Assembly (NCBI GenBank): GCA_035222895.1
Contig: JAVYIG010002357.1
Span: forward strand, 62,001-126,000
DNA length: 64,000 bases
From: Strongylocentrotus droebachiensis
Lineage: Eukaryota; Echinodermata; Echinoidea; Camarodonta; Strongylocentrotidae
Reading direction: 5' to 3'
Below are positions 60,601 through 64,000 of the stretch, piece after piece. Made by a program: the position numbers and the translations under genes. Each line of letters begins with the position of its first letter. Position 1 is the stretch's first letter. Under the pieces are notes generated by a model. The model made no database searches and was not told the origin of the DNA. It worked only from the letters and a program-made list of their open reading frames with translations.

Positions 60601-61428
60601 ATATAAAAATGTAACAATAATAGAATATCTCTTTACTCAATTTTAGGAATCAAAATAAACAAAAAAAGATACATAGTCAATAGATCTGAAAGAACACAAG
60701 TTGTCAAAAATAGACAAGGTTAAATCCAATGGAGTAATATATTTTTTGTTTGTTAATGTATTTTTATATTTACATTAAACGCCAAGAGAGATGGCTGAAA
60801 GAGAGTATAAAACTAGCTTTGGTGACTCACAATTTTGTATCACAATTTTGTATCTTCCCATCAATCAATTACGGAGCTAGTCTCTTTTTTTTTGCTATGG
60901 TGTAAGCATTCCATGTAACCTGATAACACCACTGTGGACATGTGGGACTAGAACAAATAATTGGGCTGCACCTGATATAGACTAGAGAATTATGGCCCCA
61001 GCTAATGCAAGATGAAGTCTTTCCAATCAGGACTACAAACTGAGCATGAACATCAAGGGGATATTTCAGAAGCTTGATAGAGAAAATAGTCATAAAATAT
61101 GCTGGGAGAGTTCCAAAGTTTTTTCTCTGGGCATTTTGACGACAAAAAGTTTCTTTTCAATTTCTTCAAAGATGAATCGCTTCATTACAAAAGTTTTTAA
61201 AATATGATTTCATTAATCTTTGAAATTGAAGAAAAAAATCAGATCAAAAACATCCTTTTTGTGCTAAATCAAATAGTCACATATGTTGATTATTTACTTT
61301 ATCAGCATGAAGTTTTCTCATACATTTCACATCAAAGACCTTATTTGGCCACTATAAAGTGAGATATTCAGCGAATTTAGAAATTTGGCGTATAATGTAA
61401 ATTTTGAAGAAAAATAGAGAGATATATC
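57610..61428. other. AT-rich stretch without recognisable gene
   Basis: A/T homopolymers lie at about 59680-59710. All open frames are short (at most 85 codons) and unassigned. Confidence 0.5.
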
Positions 61429-61431
61429 TAA

Positions 61432-61880
61432 GGTTGCGTTTATCTAGGAAATTTTTGGCTAGAATCAGGTTTCTCAAACGTCTTTCAGGCAAATTTAGAA
61501 GTAGATAAACGCAAAGCCTTTTTCAAACGTCTTTAGATATGGGCATATCAAAAGACGCAAAAAGGTGCGTTTTGTATGTGACATACAGCCAGAATCACGT
61601 TTCTGAGAGGTCGATAAACGCAAAGCTGTTTTGAACGTCACATACAAATAGGACCACACAGGTGTTGTGTACAAGCATGTGTGTGAATTTGACCTCCGAG
61701 AAACTGTCTGCTTCCCGGGTCAAAACAGCTGGGCAGACACAAGGCCTTTATTTTGAATCGTGAAGAGTAGATAAACGCGACATCCCGCAAATCACGATCG
61801 TATAGTGGGGTATGATAGTGGGGTTCGATAGTGGGGTACGATATGTACATATCTAGTGGCAAGCCTAGATAAACGCGCTC
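61432..61880. mobile_element. 449-bp element with GCGTTTATCTAGG ends and GATAAACGC array
   Basis: The left end GGTTGCGTTTATCTAGG and the inverse of the right end GAGCGCGTTTATCTAGG match at 14 of 17 bases. Flanking trinucleotides are TAA and TTA, an imperfect 3-bp target. GATAAACGC or its inverse occurs about five times, at both tips and internally. After the left end CTAGAATCA and GGTTTCT match the left end of 42440-43983. It is non-coding. PIF/Harbinger-like assignment is inference from target size and relatedness. Confidence 0.75.
61801..61842 (+). repeat. Short tandem array of TAGTGGGGTACGA-like units
   Basis: Three imperfect units of about 14 bases lie inside the element above. Confidence 0.8.
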
Positions 61881-61883
61881 TTA

Positions 61884-63171
61884 GACACACGTTGTCAAAT
61901 TTATCACATCTGGGCCATGTAACTTAAATATCGACTTACAATCAATCGTAAATTGTCTATTGTATCTCCCATCTTGCTGCAATTAATCGTTTCTTACCTT
62001 GTATGATACCTTTCTGTAACATATCATCAATCAGGGGTTTAACTTATTGTAATGTTAGGATTGATTGAAGGAGGTACGATTGAATAGAAGGAGATATGAT
62101 TAATCATTAATTGTACTTTTTTTATGTTACATAGCCCTGATTAATAAGCTCAAACATATGATATTGTTAAATGCAATAATAATTGAATGGGTTGTTACAA
62201 AATGACAGGTTTGAAATTCTACAAATGGAATGTAGGCATACATGCATAAAAAGGGCACAAATAAAAATGCCTCAGAACTCTTCCTCTTCCGAACAAAATA
62301 TTTTCAGAATTTGAAAGTTTGCACCCAACACCATTGTCATAATTTCCAGAGTAATTTTCTGGAAGATATCACAATGACCTCACACCAATGGTATTTCATT
62401 CAGCTGTCCAGAAAGTGAATATGATACTACCTAACTGGGAAGTCGGTATATAGAAATAAATGAGAACCTTTGCCCCAGGATTGCTATTAGAAATCAAAAC
62501 TGTTCTATAAATTTCTCACTGTAGAATTGAGCTACATCGTAATCAACCTCAATCACAAAGGAGACTGTTTTCAAGAGTCAAGACTTAAAGTCAGTTATTT
62601 TTCTTACATTTTTGAATTATTGAGAAATGGTGTCAATGTTTCTAGCCACTGTTGAATGGTGTTTACCAATGTTAGGAGCCAATTTGATGATTATGACTAT
62701 AATAGTAATAAATATCAAATGAAATTTGCATCAAACAATTGTGACTATTCATGTGTTCATTGCTCTAGGCAATTTACGAATGAGCTGAAATTCTGATAGA
62801 AACAAATCTCTCTTTTAATAGCAAGAGATTTTATACTTGTTACTCTTCAAGTTCACCCAAGTGAGATTTCTCGATGTGAAAGCCTCCAGCCATTTAAAGC
62901 CCAGGTACTGTTGAACTTGAAGTGCCTTGAGAATTTGTACGCTCAATGAATTTGTATTGGTGATATAAGCACCACAAATGAAGCCAATAGTATGAATGCT
63001 CTTTCATAATTTGTTATAGTTGCTATTGTCGTTCCTATTCTTGTTGTTTATGCATAAGTAATTGATAACAATGCACTCTGGCAGGGTTTATACATCATTA
63101 AAAAGTAAAATGCATATTAGGAAAATTAATTAAATACTATAGGGATGGCAATGATAATCCCAGTGTTTTTC
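61884..63171. other. AT-rich stretch without recognisable gene
   Basis: No recognisable feature. Confidence 0.5.
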
Positions 63172-63290
63172 ATTACAAGATTTGAAAATGAAAGAGAGAT
63201 GAATTGTAAAATATGGACCTTTTCTTCATTAAAATTAACTTATCTGAAAATCTCTAAGAAAGATGATACCACTTCCAATCTATAATAAAT
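63172..63290 (+). repeat. Diverged dispersed repeat R2, copy 2
   Basis: Begins TTACAAGATTTGAAAATGAA and contains TGTAAAATATGG and TTTTCTTCA, in the same order as 56938-57045. Confidence 0.4.
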
Positions 63291-63740
63291 ATTTATATTG
63301 TACATTCACCGGTTAGCAGGATGATAAGTACACAGATTATGCTGTCATTACTGTATGATGTAATAAAGGTGATGACTATAATACTGTTGATAACATAGAT
63401 CATGTTGATGATGGCTAGGACAATTATACTGATGACAGTGGTATAATACTTGCTAATTACTGATGACTGATGATGTTGATTGATGGTACATGTAATAACA
63501 AACGTAATGGTAATACACTTACCGTACTAAAGATAATGAGGAGATAATGTAAACATAATTCATCTGTTAAGAGCCTGAAGGGCGTTAACTGGACAGCCAT
63601 GCATTATGGCTCAAGGCATGGGCACACAGAGATTTTTTTATGTTGGGGACCGGGGTAAAATGCAATAAATTATTGAACATTTATCGCATTTTATTTTTTT
63701 ATTTATGGAAACTGCCCCCTACCCTAGCCCCCGCTGCGTA

Positions 63741-63862
63741 CAGTCATGGTTCAGTGACCAAGCAATGGCCTCGTAACTGTGAGGCCCCAGGATCAAAACC
63801 GTGTCGATGTGCTATATTAGTGCCCTTTTGTGGAACATTAATCCTCATTACTGTCATTTATG
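63741..63862 (+). mobile_element. tRNA-derived SINE head
   Basis: An A-box-like TGGTTCAGTGACC at 63747-63759 and a B-box-like GGATCAAAACC at 63790-63800 are 43 bases apart, the spacing of a tRNA promoter. Between them CAATGGCCTCGTAACTGTGA resembles a decayed anticodon arm. Downstream GTGCCCTTTTGTGGAACATT and AATCCTCATTACTG resemble the tRNA-unrelated body found in many invertebrate SINEs (a CCCTTGGGCAAGGCATTTATCCTCATT-like block). The B box departs from consensus, so the copy is probably inactive. No tail is identified. Confidence 0.75.
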
Positions 63863-64000
63863 ACTTAAGGGCGTAGGTATCCTAGTTGAAAAGCATAGTA
63901 GCATACAAATGCTTTAGCAGTCACGCAAAACGCACATTGGCAAATTATTATTCAATAAAATCTGAGAATGTATACTATTATCTAGATCTATTATTTGTTA

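Noticed and set aside
61801-61842. Regular short repeats that might suggest a CRISPR-like array
   Set aside because: Units are directly tandem without spacers and lie inside a DNA transposon in a eukaryotic genome.
63741-63812. Possible functional tRNA gene
   Set aside because: A/B boxes have tRNA spacing, but the acceptor stem does not pair and the sequence continues into a SINE body.

Overview
The window looks like non-coding DNA from an AT-rich metazoan genome. It has no operons, no bacterial-style gene packing, and no long open frame that reads as a complete protein. Microsatellites, long poly(C)/poly(G) tracts, miniature inverted-repeat transposons (MITEs), a tRNA-derived SINE and the 3' ends of LINE/SINE elements suggest a marine invertebrate, most likely an echinoderm such as a sea urchin. 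The species assignment is inference. The stretch is probably intergenic or lies in long introns. Host coding content is limited to a few weak exon-like candidates (minus strand 20163-20363 and 37272-37362; plus strand 24744-24836), plus a degraded coding remnant near 21.2-21.5 kb.

The best-supported content is a set of DNA transposons whose borders can be fixed to the base by terminal inverted repeats and target-site duplications (TSDs). Two large hAT-like elements (29950-31649 and 33285-35082) have clean 8-bp TSDs and near-identical 12-bp termini, and each is filled by a different giant palindrome with arms of about 0.5 and 0.7 kb. A third foldback element (16427-17306) is an almost complete 880-bp palindrome with Tc1/mariner-like CAGTG ends and a TA target. 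Two copies of one 167-168 bp hAT-like MITE lie at 11823-11990 and 22291-22457. Two families with TTAA targets lie at 9520-9886 and 57063-57605. Two distantly related elements start GGKTGCGTTTA: 42440-43983, which carries a ~1-kb pyrimidine-rich minisatellite, and 61432-61880. Further MITEs lie at 15631-15900, 17841-18004, 29193-29621, 38011-38339 and 39730-40025.

Layout: 1-9.5 kb is mostly unique AT-rich DNA with two CpG-dense patches. 9.5-23 kb is a MITE-rich tract with one palindrome and the candidate exon and remnant around 20-21.5 kb. 23-29 kb is mostly plain. 29-35 kb is a transposon cluster dominated by the two hAT foldbacks. 35-44 kb holds a GC-rich MITE, a possible membrane-protein exon and the minisatellite-bearing element. 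44-53 kb is dominated by (CT)n, poly(C) and polypyrimidine tracts. 53-64 kb holds three copies of one dispersed repeat, a LINE ORF2 C-terminal fragment, a TTAA element with a 96-codon frame, a ~450-bp element and a SINE.

No gene network can be read from the window. Its unusual feature is the concentration of long perfect or near-perfect inverted repeats inside non-autonomous DNA transposons. If these were transcribed within an intron or long RNA, they would fold into long double-stranded RNA.
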